Assembly: GCA_035344155.1 (NCBI GenBank)
Contig: DAORAL010000012.1
Location: 61,445 to 125,444, forward strand
Direction of reading: 5' to 3'
DNA length: 64,000 nt
DNA from: UBA1845 sp002338715
GTDB lineage: Bacteria > Planctomycetota > Phycisphaerae > UBA1845
Below the pieces are notes generated by a model. The model was not told where the DNA came from, did no database searches, and saw nothing but the letters and a program-made list of their open reading frames with translations. A program made the position numbers and the translations under genes. Positions 43,232 to 51,695 of this stretch are shown piece after piece (position 1 is the first letter of the stretch; the number at the start of each line of letters is the position of its first letter).

Positions 43232-43702
43232 ATGCAACAGCAGGAATTGGTAAAAACGATTCTGGGCGCCTTCGCCGAATTGGCCGCCCTCCACTCGGCA
43301 GCTGCGGCGACAGCGGAGCGAGCGTGGTCGGCGCTGGCCGAACACGACACGCTGGAATTTCAAGACTTCACATGCGCGCGGTGCTATGACCGGTTGGCGG
43401 TGAATCGCCCTCGGATCGATACCACCACCTTTACGGTCGAGTGGCGTGGGCGGCGCTGCGACTTAGGACCAAGCATCCTATTCAAGCTGCTGCAGCGGCT
43501 TTCGCGCCGTCCAGACCGATTCTATCCCAACGACGTTTTGATGACCGACGTATGGCAGCGCCGGTGTTCGAACACGACTGTTCGTAGCGCCATCAAGCGA
43601 CTTCGACGGGCGTTATGCGATGCGGGCATGGACGATCTGGCCGAGGCCATCAAGGGACGTCGTGAATGCTACGGCCTGATCCTCAATGGCAATGATTCTT
43701 GA
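43232..43702 (+). CDS. Winged-helix protein upstream of the serine recombinase
   Basis: About 156 residues from the ATG at 43232 (TTG at 43220 possible). The C-terminal 90 residues look like an OmpR-type winged helix: FTVEWRGRRCDLGPSILFKL, a VLMTDVW wing region and TVRSAIKRLRRAL as the recognition helix. The N-terminal part has a short CxxC pair (CARCYD). Such a gene commonly precedes planctomycete serine recombinases and may regulate them. It is followed by two tandem copies of AAATGCCACAG (43703-43724). Confidence 0.72.
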   Translation: MQQQELVKTILGAFAELAALHSAAAATAERAWSALAEHDTLEFQDFTCARCYDRLAVNRPRIDTTTFTVEWRGRRCDLGPSILFKLLQRLSRRPDRFYPNDVLMTDVWQRRCSNTTVRSAIKRLRRALCDAGMDDLAEAIKGRRECYGLILNGNDS

Positions 43703-43854
43703 AAATGCCACAGAAATGCCACAGCGATGCACCCCGATATGACACAGGCCTTGTGCATAATTGCAGTGGCGACCAAGGATGATCGCATCAACTCGGCAGT
43801 TGGCCTGAGCATCGGGAGGGACTCCACGAGACCGTCCCTTGCGAGAGCCAGGCA

Positions 43855-45372
43855 TTGATCCAACCAAGTCCGCCATCGAAATCTTCAAATGCCGACGCCA
43901 AACCAGCGGCGCAGTACATCCGCATGTCCACGGAGCACCAGCAGTACTCCACGGAAAACCAGGCCGACGTGATCCGTGAGTACGCCCAGAATCGCGGATA
44001 CCGAATCGTCAAGACCTACGCCGACGAGGGCAAGAGCGGACTGCGCATCGAGGGACGCGACGCCCTTCGCCAGATGATTGACGATGTGCAAGGATCTGAT
44101 CCAGGCTATGAGGCGATTCTGGCGTATGACATCAGCCGTTGGGGGCGATTCCAGGATTCCGACGAGAGCGCCTACTACGAATACATCTGCAAGCGTGCCG
44201 GCATCCAGGTTCTCTATTGCGCCGAACAGTTTGAAAACGACGGCAGCCCAACCTCGACGATCATCAAGAGCGTCAAGCGGGCAATGGCGGGTGAATACAG
44301 CCGCGAACTCTCTTCAAAGGTGTTCAAGGGCCAGTGCAAGCTGATCGAATTAGGCTACCGCCAAGGCGGCCCTTCGGGATTCGGACTGCGGCGCATGCTG
44401 ATTGACATCGAGGGCAAACCGAAGGGCGTCCTCAAGCGTGGCGAACAGAAGAGCCTGCAGACGGACCGTGTGGTGCTGGTGCCGGGGCCGGAGGATGAGG
44501 TCAGCTTGGTCCGGCACATGTACCAGCTGTTCATCAAGCACTGCAAGACCGAAACCGAGATCGCCGCATACCTGAACCAGCGCGGCATTCTCACCGATGC
44601 AGGGCGCAAATGGACCCGCTCAACGGTTCGCCAGGTACTGACCAACGAAAAGTACATCGGCAACAACGTCTACAACCGCATCTCATTCAAGCTCAAGAAG
44701 AAGCGGATCGTCAACCCGCCGGATCTCTGGGTCCGCGCCGACGGTGTCTATGACGCCATCATCGATCCGGCTTCGTTCTTCAGGGCTCAGGGAATCATAC
44801 AGGAGCGGAACCGTCGGTTCTCGAATGAAGAATTGATCGCGATGCTGTCGCGGCTGATCGAACAGCACTCGGATATTTCAGCCCACCTGATCGATCAGGC
44901 CGAGGGCATCCCATCCAGCGCCACCTACCGCGCCCGTTTCGGCACGCTGGTCCAGGCGTATCGGCTGGCGGGGTTCGAACCGGATCGGGATTTTAGTTAC
45001 GTGGAGATCAACCGCCGCTTGCGGCAGCTGCACCCGACGCTGATGGACGACACGGTTCAGCGCCTCGAATCGGTCCCCGAAAGCAGCCCTTTTCGAACGT
45101 TGGCTAATTGCCAGAGTGGGGCGGGCGGGCGATTTGGCTGGTTAACAGGGAGGGGCGTGGCGGGTTATGAGGCCACGAAGAATGGTTCGGTCATCTCAGT
45201 TTGCGGATCAGAGACAATCGCCAAGGCGGACAGGGGATATTGCCCTTGCGGACGGCGCAGCGCGCTCAGCCATCCCGACAATTCATCAATCGCTCCCAAA
45301 GCTGAATCGGAGAAAGGCTTGCATTCTGTACCAGCACGCCCTGCACGAAACTCGAACCAATCCCGAAGTTGA
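43855..45372 (+). CDS. Large serine recombinase with a replaced C-terminus
   Basis: A 505-residue ORF. The resolvase domain holds the catalytic Ser25 in QYIRMSTEHQQYSTENQ, then YDISRWGRFQDSDES; a recombinase domain follows (RGILTDAGRKWTRSTVRQVL) and a zinc-ribbon-like region is reduced. A TTG at 43855 is needed to keep the catalytic serine. From residue 408 (Pro-Glu, at 45076) the sequence is no longer recombinase but the right half of repeat B, read through for about 98 residues. It may still cut DNA. It is the likely integrase of the island. Confidence 0.85.
   Translation: MIQPSPPSKSSNADAKPAAQYIRMSTEHQQYSTENQADVIREYAQNRGYRIVKTYADEGKSGLRIEGRDALRQMIDDVQGSDPGYEAILAYDISRWGRFQDSDESAYYEYICKRAGIQVLYCAEQFENDGSPTSTIIKSVKRAMAGEYSRELSSKVFKGQCKLIELGYRQGGPSGFGLRRMLIDIEGKPKGVLKRGEQKSLQTDRVVLVPGPEDEVSLVRHMYQLFIKHCKTETEIAAYLNQRGILTDAGRKWTRSTVRQVLTNEKYIGNNVYNRISFKLKKKRIVNPPDLWVRADGVYDAIIDPASFFRAQGIIQERNRRFSNEELIAMLSRLIEQHSDISAHLIDQAEGIPSSATYRARFGTLVQAYRLAGFEPDRDFSYVEINRRLRQLHPTLMDDTVQRLESVPESSPFRTLANCQSGAGGRFGWLTGRGVAGYEATKNGSVISVCGSETIAKADRGYCPCGRRSALSHPDNSSIAPKAESEKGLHSVPARPARNSNQSRS
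45074..45150 (+). repeat. Recombinase-associated repeat B (right half of target)
   Basis: From TCCCCGAAAGC to GGTTAACAGGG it matches 58911-58986 (for example ACGTTGGCTAAT and CGATTTGGC). Weaker similarity continues to about 45309 versus about 59095 (GCTCCCAAAGC). It lies within the recombinase frame. Confidence 0.78.
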
Positions 45373-45592
45373 ATTGGCAAGACGTCTACCTCGCAGACCC
45401 GCGCTGAACGAACTTTCGAAGCATGATTTGACCGCACCAACGGCGTTTAAGTCGGCAATAGAGTTGCCGAAACCGTCGTCAACCCGGTAGCGCCGCAGCC
45501 CGACTGCCCTCAAGAATGCGGCGACCAACCCCAGAGCCCCCCGGTGCTTGGCGCAATGTCCCAAAGCACCAAGACTCGAAGTGGGCGAGACG

Positions 45593-46819
45593 TCATTCAA
45601 CGATTCGCCCCATGCCGTCAATTTTGTAACCGGTATCGCGCCATGGAATTCTTCGCTTGATTGTCAGCCACCACCAGGACTTGGCCAAGATGCGAACCAC
45701 GACACACACCGAAAGTGGGTACCAGATCAGGTCGATTCGACGGCATCGTCCCATGCCCCAGAACCGGTAGCTCGCGATCATCATCAGTATCAGGTGGCTC
45801 GCACAAAGGGTCGCGAAACAAATAAGTTCCAAGGGCGTTTCTGCTCCCGATTTCCAATTCAAATAAAACGAGATCGCCAAGCCGAATGATGCCGCATAGG
45901 GAAGCAGCGAACCCAAAAGCAACCACAGGATGCTCAGGACGATCTTGGTTCCGCTTCGTAGCGCTCCCACGTAGATTCTAGCCCAACCATTCACGATCGA
46001 CGCGTAGTTGTCGTACATTCGCACCGAAACCAGATTGCGTCCGGATGCGACCCAACATGCGACATTCGATTTCTTGGCGTGTTCGGCTAGCGGGATGTCT
46101 TCGATGATTGCCGAACGCACGGCCTCGTGCCCGCGAATCTGTTCATAGGCGGTACGTTCGACCAATATGAACTGCCCATTGGCGAATGCCAGTCGGCTAT
46201 CTGGATCATTGACGCGCTGCGCGCCGAACCAAAGGGCAATAATTCCACCACAGAGCGGGATGGTCGCGTGCTCCCAAAATCCACCGGCTGACTGCTGCGG
46301 CCAAAGGGACAAGAAGCGTACGTTTCGCGCGAGCGCTTCGTCGATCGCTCGACCCACCGCGTGATGTTTGAGCTTGCAATCCACATCTGTAAACAAAAGC
46401 CAATCGGTATCGATGTCGCGCGTGCCTTGCCACAGGGCGTGAGACTTTCCCATCCATCTCGGCGGAAGAGCATCGATGCGTACTGTGCTCGCACGGGGAT
46501 CGGACCGCGCGAACCGCTGCGCAATATCGAACGTGTCGTCTTCGCTGCGGTCATCGATCACCCGAACAGACAATTCTGGATGGTCTTGCGCGAGCAGCGA
46601 GCGCAAGCAGCTGGCCAACCCTTCCGATTCATTCCGCGCGGCGACGACGACACAGACGGAAGGCACACTGGAATCGACGGACGTTCCCGTTGGTCGATTT
46701 GCAGCGCCATCGAGAAACAACCCATCGCGCCGTGCACGGCGTTGAGCCACGATCAACCAAAACCACACGTTGCAAATGGCTCCCCAGCCGGCGAGGAGAA
46801 AAATGGTGAAGGCGGACAT
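45593..46819 (-). CDS. Membrane glycosyltransferase family 2 (HpnB-like)
   Basis: A 408-residue protein with an N-terminal span, a GT2 domain and about four C-terminal spans. GT-A motifs are visible: VCVVVAARNESEGLASCLRS, the VRVIDDRSEDDT nucleotide-binding segment, and DTDWLLFTDVDCKL with the Asp-X-Asp. It is closest in layout to hopene-associated HpnB and carotenoid glycosyltransferases, which glycosylate lipids at the inner face of the membrane. It is the last gene of the seven-gene operon, 9 bases after the lipoprotein gene. Confidence 0.85.
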   Translation of the reverse strand: MSAFTIFLLAGWGAICNVWFWLIVAQRRARRDGLFLDGAANRPTGTSVDSSVPSVCVVVAARNESEGLASCLRSLLAQDHPELSVRVIDDRSEDDTFDIAQRFARSDPRASTVRIDALPPRWMGKSHALWQGTRDIDTDWLLFTDVDCKLKHHAVGRAIDEALARNVRFLSLWPQQSAGGFWEHATIPLCGGIIALWFGAQRVNDPDSRLAFANGQFILVERTAYEQIRGHEAVRSAIIEDIPLAEHAKKSNVACWVASGRNLVSVRMYDNYASIVNGWARIYVGALRSGTKIVLSILWLLLGSLLPYAASFGLAISFYLNWKSGAETPLELICFATLCASHLILMMIASYRFWGMGRCRRIDLIWYPLSVCVVVRILAKSWWWLTIKRRIPWRDTGYKIDGMGRIVE

Positions 46820-46828
46820 GCAGCGCTC

Positions 46829-48376
46829 TCAATCGAGTTTGGGAATGCGAAGCGTATTCTCAAGCAGATGTGGATCATCGTGCAGGTGGTCGTCCCAACG
46901 AATTCGTTGGGTTCCACGTTTGCGCGGTTGACCCGCGCTGAGAATGCCCGATGGGACAAGCATATAACCCTCAGGACGACCGGCATGATGTACCAGACCA
47001 TCAGACCCGAACATGCTCGCGATACCGCCGCCAACGGGCAGCGCATCGAGTGAGTCATAGTCGGCTAGTTGATACGTCGTCTCCTCTGCGATCGCCAATG
47101 CGTCAGACCATTTGGATGAATTGAAACTGACCTGACACACTTCATGGTAGCCTGCCGATAAGAGCACAAGTGTCCGATCTGCCTGCGATTCGAGATCGAA
47201 CGTGTTGATGACGACCACATCATGCTTGCCAGTGAGATTTTTTTCGACGGCAAACCGTTTACCCTTGACCGCTCCCCCGAAAGCTTTTTGAGCAGCCGAC
47301 TCGATGTGATTGGAGACAAAAACCTCGTGGGCACACCCACAATTTAGAGAGGATTCAACGAACAACGGTCGATCGTTCGCGTCGAGCGTGATTCGCAACA
47401 TGGAGCCGTCAATATGCCCTGAGGCGGGATCATCCTTAACCATCTCCGGGCGTTCATCGAGCCACCACACGTAGTTGAGTTGCTTGAACTTCTGTCCTTG
47501 GATTTTTGCATTCGTCAAATACGTATAGACCGTTGGATCTGCTGGGTCGATCGACACTTTGTCGATCTGGTTTGTCCCGATCAACCTGACGCCGCCGATT
47601 CTGTCGAGATTGGCGTCGTATGTGCGTTGCGCTGGCCATTCGACACCGATAATCGGAGCGTACTTTCCAATGAGCGAAGCTTCATCCAAACGCTTCGGGC
47701 GCCAGAGGGCGATGCGATCGAACTTCTTTTCAGCTTTGGCGATGCACTTATCTGCCAGATGGGACTCCTCGCGAGCGATGCCGAGGGCCGTCATCGGTGC
47801 CGCCCACGCGTACAACAATTGACGAGTCAATCGATTCTTGTCGTCGGGCAAGACTGCGAGCCGCTTGCGGATGTTGACCAGTTTCGATCGCAATTCGGAG
47901 GGGCTAACCTGGTTTACTTCCTGTAAGTCCGATTCGAGGGCGGCGCGCGCGATCAACGCAAAGTGATTTGCAAGTTTCAAACGGTCGGCTGAGACGTTTG
48001 CGATTGAGGCAAGTTTTTGGCAAGCCTGATCGGGCATTCGTTTAATCTCATTTGCAGTCGCTGTTCGACTTAGCTCGTTGGCGCTTTGCAATACTGAAGT
48101 GGCAAGCTTGGACTGCGTTTGGGCATCCGGACACGCGATGGCGTCGTCAAGGTCGCTGAGGATTGCTGCATTGAATCGATAAAATGGCGACGTCGCAGTG
48201 TGGCGCGCGTCGGGATTGGTCACGGCAGTTTTTTCGGCGTAGTAAGCGACTGCCGGACCATACTGTGCCGGGACGCATCCCGCAAGGACGATGGGAATTG
48301 TCAGGCACCCAAGTGAAAATATGCAAAAAGCCCGTTGGTGCACGGTTTGACTCATGAATTCTCTCCCAACCTTCAA
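46829..48376 (-). CDS. Large lipoprotein of unknown function
   Basis: A 515-residue protein whose ATG at 48376 overlaps the stop of the upstream ligase gene by 4 bases (an ATG at 48355 would also keep the signal). The signal ends in IVLAGC. The first half is helical; the second half begins near GVEWPAQRTYDANLDR and continues with mixed alpha/beta character. It contains a CGC pair near residue 350. No family is recognised. Its place between a ligase and a glycosyltransferase suggests that it helps to place or process the operon's lipid product at a membrane. Confidence 0.72.
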   Translation of the reverse strand: MKVGREFMSQTVHQRAFCIFSLGCLTIPIVLAGCVPAQYGPAVAYYAEKTAVTNPDARHTATSPFYRFNAAILSDLDDAIACPDAQTQSKLATSVLQSANELSRTATANEIKRMPDQACQKLASIANVSADRLKLANHFALIARAALESDLQEVNQVSPSELRSKLVNIRKRLAVLPDDKNRLTRQLLYAWAAPMTALGIAREESHLADKCIAKAEKKFDRIALWRPKRLDEASLIGKYAPIIGVEWPAQRTYDANLDRIGGVRLIGTNQIDKVSIDPADPTVYTYLTNAKIQGQKFKQLNYVWWLDERPEMVKDDPASGHIDGSMLRITLDANDRPLFVESSLNCGCAHEVFVSNHIESAAQKAFGGAVKGKRFAVEKNLTGKHDVVVINTFDLESQADRTLVLLSAGYHEVCQVSFNSSKWSDALAIAEETTYQLADYDSLDALPVGGGIASMFGSDGLVHHAGRPEGYMLVPSGILSAGQPRKRGTQRIRWDDHLHDDPHLLENTLRIPKLD

Positions 48377-49460
48377 TACAATGAGACTTCGGCGATGTTT
48401 CGTCCCTCAACTCTAGGCGTTGGTGTCTCGACGCCCATCATTTGATATCCCAGTGGTGCATTTGCCGGCGGTGGGCATAGCTTCACGGTATCTCGTTCGA
48501 GCACGTTGATCAGGAGTACAGAAAGGTCCAGTCGCGAGAAAACCAGACGACCTTTGATCCCCGACCGATCATAAACTGGAGCGCCATCAACTTCGCCTTG
48601 GTCGTCCAGCACGCCAAAGTAGAGCCGAGTCCCATACGGGAAATACGTCAGTTCTCTCCCGGGGGAGACGTCCAATTCAAGGCAGCATCCAAAGAGTGTG
48701 TTCCCGTACCCAGACATGTGGACCGCACCAGGAAATGATTCGGACTGGAGCGTCATCAATTCGCCCGGATCGACGGCCATGCCTCCGTAGTGCACACCGC
48801 GAATTCGTTCGCGCAGCTCGGGGCGCATTGCGCTTGCCAGGGCTTTGATGACAACCGGCGTCGAGAAGAGCACGGTAATTTCCTGGCGTTCCAAAATGGC
48901 GAGCGCCTGGTCGACAACATGTTGCAGATACCGCTGAGAAGCAAAACTACCCGGCGCCAGTTTTCTCGCCCACCGCGGATCGAAATCGACGCTGAACGGT
49001 GTCATCGAGCCGGTCGCACGCGCGATGGCGTCAGCGGCTCGCCCAATGATATGCGGTCCGGATGGACCAACATAAAGCCACGTACCGCATGTCGGAAAGT
49101 GGACATGATTGGCCGCGATCACAAAAGGATCAACAAACGACTCTCGAAATTCATGCTCACAATACGCCGTCCACACCGGTTGGCCCAGAGTTCCACCAGT
49201 CTGGGCGACGATCAACTCGTTCCTTCGAGCAAGCAGGGGGCGCGGGAGGAAGTCATCGAGCCTGCGCGCCGCGATTTCGGTGGGGTCCATCGTTGGGAAG
49301 CGGGCGAGGTCGCCCACGCTTTGGACATCGGCTCCCNNNNNNNNNNNNNNNNNNNNGCTCGATCGAGCCAATACGGTGCTCCATTGTCTGGATCGAAGTG
49401 AATCGCAAGCACATCGCGGAGTCGATCCTCGATTGCCTTGTCGTCGATGGACCTTGTCAT
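48373..49460 (-). CDS. PaaK/LuxE-like acyl-activating enzyme, split by an N run
   Basis: The gene begins at the ATG at 49460 (MTRSIDDKAIEDRLRDV), runs into 20 N (49337-49356) and continues in another frame to 48373. Without the N the two pieces sum to 1068 bases, exactly 356 codons, so the gap is of arbitrary length and the gene is intact or nearly so. It has the Thr/Gly-rich adenylation motif AQTGGTLGQPVWTAY and later YGTRLYFGVLDDQG and GIKGRLVFSRLD. The likely reaction is ATP-dependent activation of a carboxylic acid. The acyl-thioester reductase two genes upstream is a natural partner, as in LuxE/LuxC. It lies 4 bases after the hydrolase gene. Confidence 0.78.
49337..49356. other. Assembly gap (20 N)
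   Basis: A run of undetermined bases within the ligase gene. Removing it restores one reading frame, which suggests a true gap length divisible by three, possibly zero. Confidence 0.99.
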
Positions 49461-49464
49461 ACGG

Positions 49465-50163
49465 CTACGATCCTAGCACCCGGTGATGTTTCAAAAACGC
49501 CAGAACTGTTGTTGCGACTGCCGTTTCGTGTCCGCGGAAGAAATGTTCGCTGGCCGGAAATTGGGTCCGCGTTTTAGGCTCGCGAATCGATTCAAACCAA
49601 GTCATCATCGCTGGCACGCTGCAAGTGAAGTCGTTGTCGCTATGGACCATAAGCAACGGTGCCGGACAACTCGATAGTCCTTCGAAATCGTGCTGCGTCG
49701 GATTTGGAGAAATCAAGACAACGGCTTCGATGCAAGATTGTTGCAGATTTCTTGCAACCGCCCAGCACCCGAAGCTGTATCCAATCAACACCAGAGGTAA
49801 ATCGCACCATTGCCGTAGCGAGGCCAGTGCGGACCCGGCATCGTCGATCCAGTCGAATTCTTCCTGAAACGTTCCATTCTTCCAGAATTCCGACATGGTC
49901 GAAGGCTTGTCGGTTGGACCACCTTCGCTCGCGCCAACCCCACCGTAGTTGAACGCCAGCGTCACCGATCCTTGAGAGGCCAGGGCTTTCACGAGGGTGC
50001 TGACGACATTGTTAAGCATGTCGCCGCCGAGATAGGGATGCGGTCCTGCGATCAATGCAGCGCAACGCGCATCGACCGCCGGATAAGCAAGTAAGCCTTC
50101 CAATTCACGCCCCTTGCCACTGATGCGAACTCTTTCTTCAGTAATCGTCGAATCGGTTAGCAT
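49465..50163 (-). CDS. Alpha/beta hydrolase
   Basis: About 232 residues from the ATG at 50163, which overlaps the upstream gene by 7 bases. It has the small-dienelactone-hydrolase-like layout: ALIAGPHPYLGGDMLNNVVS, the nucleophile elbow GYSFGCWA, the acid in VHSDNDF and the catalytic His in PASEHFF. It has no signal peptide, so it is cytoplasmic. In this operon it may release an acyl group (thioesterase or esterase). The substrate is unknown. Confidence 0.88.
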   Translation of the reverse strand: MLTDSTITEERVRISGKGRELEGLLAYPAVDARCAALIAGPHPYLGGDMLNNVVSTLVKALASQGSVTLAFNYGGVGASEGGPTDKPSTMSEFWKNGTFQEEFDWIDDAGSALASLRQWCDLPLVLIGYSFGCWAVARNLQQSCIEAVVLISPNPTQHDFEGLSSCPAPLLMVHSDNDFTCSVPAMMTWFESIREPKTRTQFPASEHFFRGHETAVATTVLAFLKHHRVLGS

Positions 50164-51695
50164 GCTTCCCCAGTGCAACTGACCGCCGCATCGTTCTCGC
50201 TGCACGTCACCGGGAATTGATTTAGGAACTCGGTGATGATGGGCACCATTTTCAATGCCCGTTCGATATCGCCGAGCATCTCAGCTCTCCCAAGAAAGAA
50301 CACCTCTTGCAAAGGTCTCTTGCAACTCACCACATCGACAAGATCGTCGTAGCTCAGGCGATATTCAAACTGGGGGCGCGGTGATCCCACGCCGGTGTGG
50401 ACGTCCAACAATTGACCTTTCTCGAAGCGGCAGACCCAGCATCCACTGACAGGGCCGGTGATCGTGTACTTTACGATTGCGGTCAGTTCATCGACTTGCG
50501 AGATAATTGAACGAGGGACAGTCCGGGGCAGGAAATTCTCAAAGTACCATTTCGGATCAAAATTACCGGCAGGGCGGCGGAGTTCGAATGTTTCCGCTGA
50601 AGTCCGGCACCAATTCGTGTCCTGGGCGTACTTGATGCACCGTGCGAACGACTCACGATCAATCAATCGTCTTCCGGTCGGTATCTCTGCGGCACACCGT
50701 GACTCAAAAGTCAGTCCATGTCGAAAATAATCGCGACAGATGTTGCCCAGCGAATAGAACAAATCTTCGTAGTGGTTGGGGTCTTCGAGCGGCCAAGTGG
50801 CGTCACTGAATTGTCCACCCCCAATGTCGAAGTACGCCTCCAACCACGTTTTGACATCATGGTGGGTCGGTGGGTCGGGATTGGTCACATGATGCACCGT
50901 CGATTCGGAGGCGTTGTCCAATGCGATCTGCGCGATGTGCTGGGCTGCCCAATCAACGGGAACGATATTGCAGGTGGCGTCACCGCGCCCAAGAATGCGT
51001 AGCGGGATCTGATGTCGGTTGACGCTATTCTTGGTGTCCATCGCGCGTGCCAGGATTTCAGTGGCTCGGGCCACGAGATACAACCCTTTCGTCGCGCTGG
51101 CTCGTCCCGTCGCGCTATGCCCGAACAGAATCGATGGGCGACAGATCGTTGCAATTCCGTATTTGCATCCCCATTCCCAAACGAGTTTTTCGGCTTCCCA
51201 CTTGGACCGCTCGTAGTCATTACGGAGACGTGGAACAGTCGAGGAGAATGCTTCTGGCTGGTGACCGATTCCATCGCCACAAACGTAGGCCGTGCTGACG
51301 TAGACAAACCGACGAACCCCAGTTGCCTTGGCCAGCGAAAGCATCGCTCGCGTACCGTTGATATTTGTGTGCGCCGGTTCGCCCGAACCGTTGCCATGGA
51401 ATGTCGTGTTGCCCGCGGCGTGCAGAATCAGGTCAACCTTGCTGAAGTTTTCATTAGCGATTCCGTCCGGCAACGCTCCTTCAATTGGAACGACCCGTTG
51501 CTGCGACATCAGCGCCCTAAGATCCAGCCCGATCTCCGCGAGAAGTCGTTCGAGACGATCACAACTTCGGAGCACTGGGGGCCGCAGCACGACATGGCAA
51601 CGAACGCGCGGGTGTGCAAGAAGCTCCGCGAGCAGGTAGTGCCCGAGAAACCCGGTCACGCCTGTCAATAACACCTCGAGATACGCACCGGTCAT
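50157..51695 (-). CDS. Acyl-thioester reductase (SDR) fused to an SCP2-like domain
   Basis: A 512-residue protein. Residues 1-380 form an extended SDR of the thioester-reductase/male-sterility type: VLLTGVTGFLGHYLLAELL for NAD(P), YVSTAYVCGDG and YERSKWEAEKL with the Tyr-x-x-x-Lys. Such domains reduce acyl thioesters to aldehydes or alcohols. Residues about 405-495 resemble SCP2 sterol carrier domains (VKYTITGPVSGCWVCRFEKG; RAEMLGDIERALKM), which bind lipids. Its start overlaps the ArsS-like gene by ATGA. Confidence 0.85.
   Translation of the reverse strand: MTGAYLEVLLTGVTGFLGHYLLAELLAHPRVRCHVVLRPPVLRSCDRLERLLAEIGLDLRALMSQQRVVPIEGALPDGIANENFSKVDLILHAAGNTTFHGNGSGEPAHTNINGTRAMLSLAKATGVRRFVYVSTAYVCGDGIGHQPEAFSSTVPRLRNDYERSKWEAEKLVWEWGCKYGIATICRPSILFGHSATGRASATKGLYLVARATEILARAMDTKNSVNRHQIPLRILGRGDATCNIVPVDWAAQHIAQIALDNASESTVHHVTNPDPPTHHDVKTWLEAYFDIGGGQFSDATWPLEDPNHYEDLFYSLGNICRDYFRHGLTFESRCAAEIPTGRRLIDRESFARCIKYAQDTNWCRTSAETFELRRPAGNFDPKWYFENFLPRTVPRSIISQVDELTAIVKYTITGPVSGCWVCRFEKGQLLDVHTGVGSPRPQFEYRLSYDDLVDVVSCKRPLQEVFFLGRAEMLGDIERALKMVPIITEFLNQFPVTCSENDAAVSCTGEAC

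Noticed and set aside
45165..45621. Overlapping small ORFs on both strands after the recombinase
   Set aside because: They lie in decayed flanking sequence of repeat B, without starts or motifs.
46361..47053. Plus-strand ORF of 230 residues
   Set aside because: Antisense to the end of the lipoprotein gene and the start of the HpnB-like gene.
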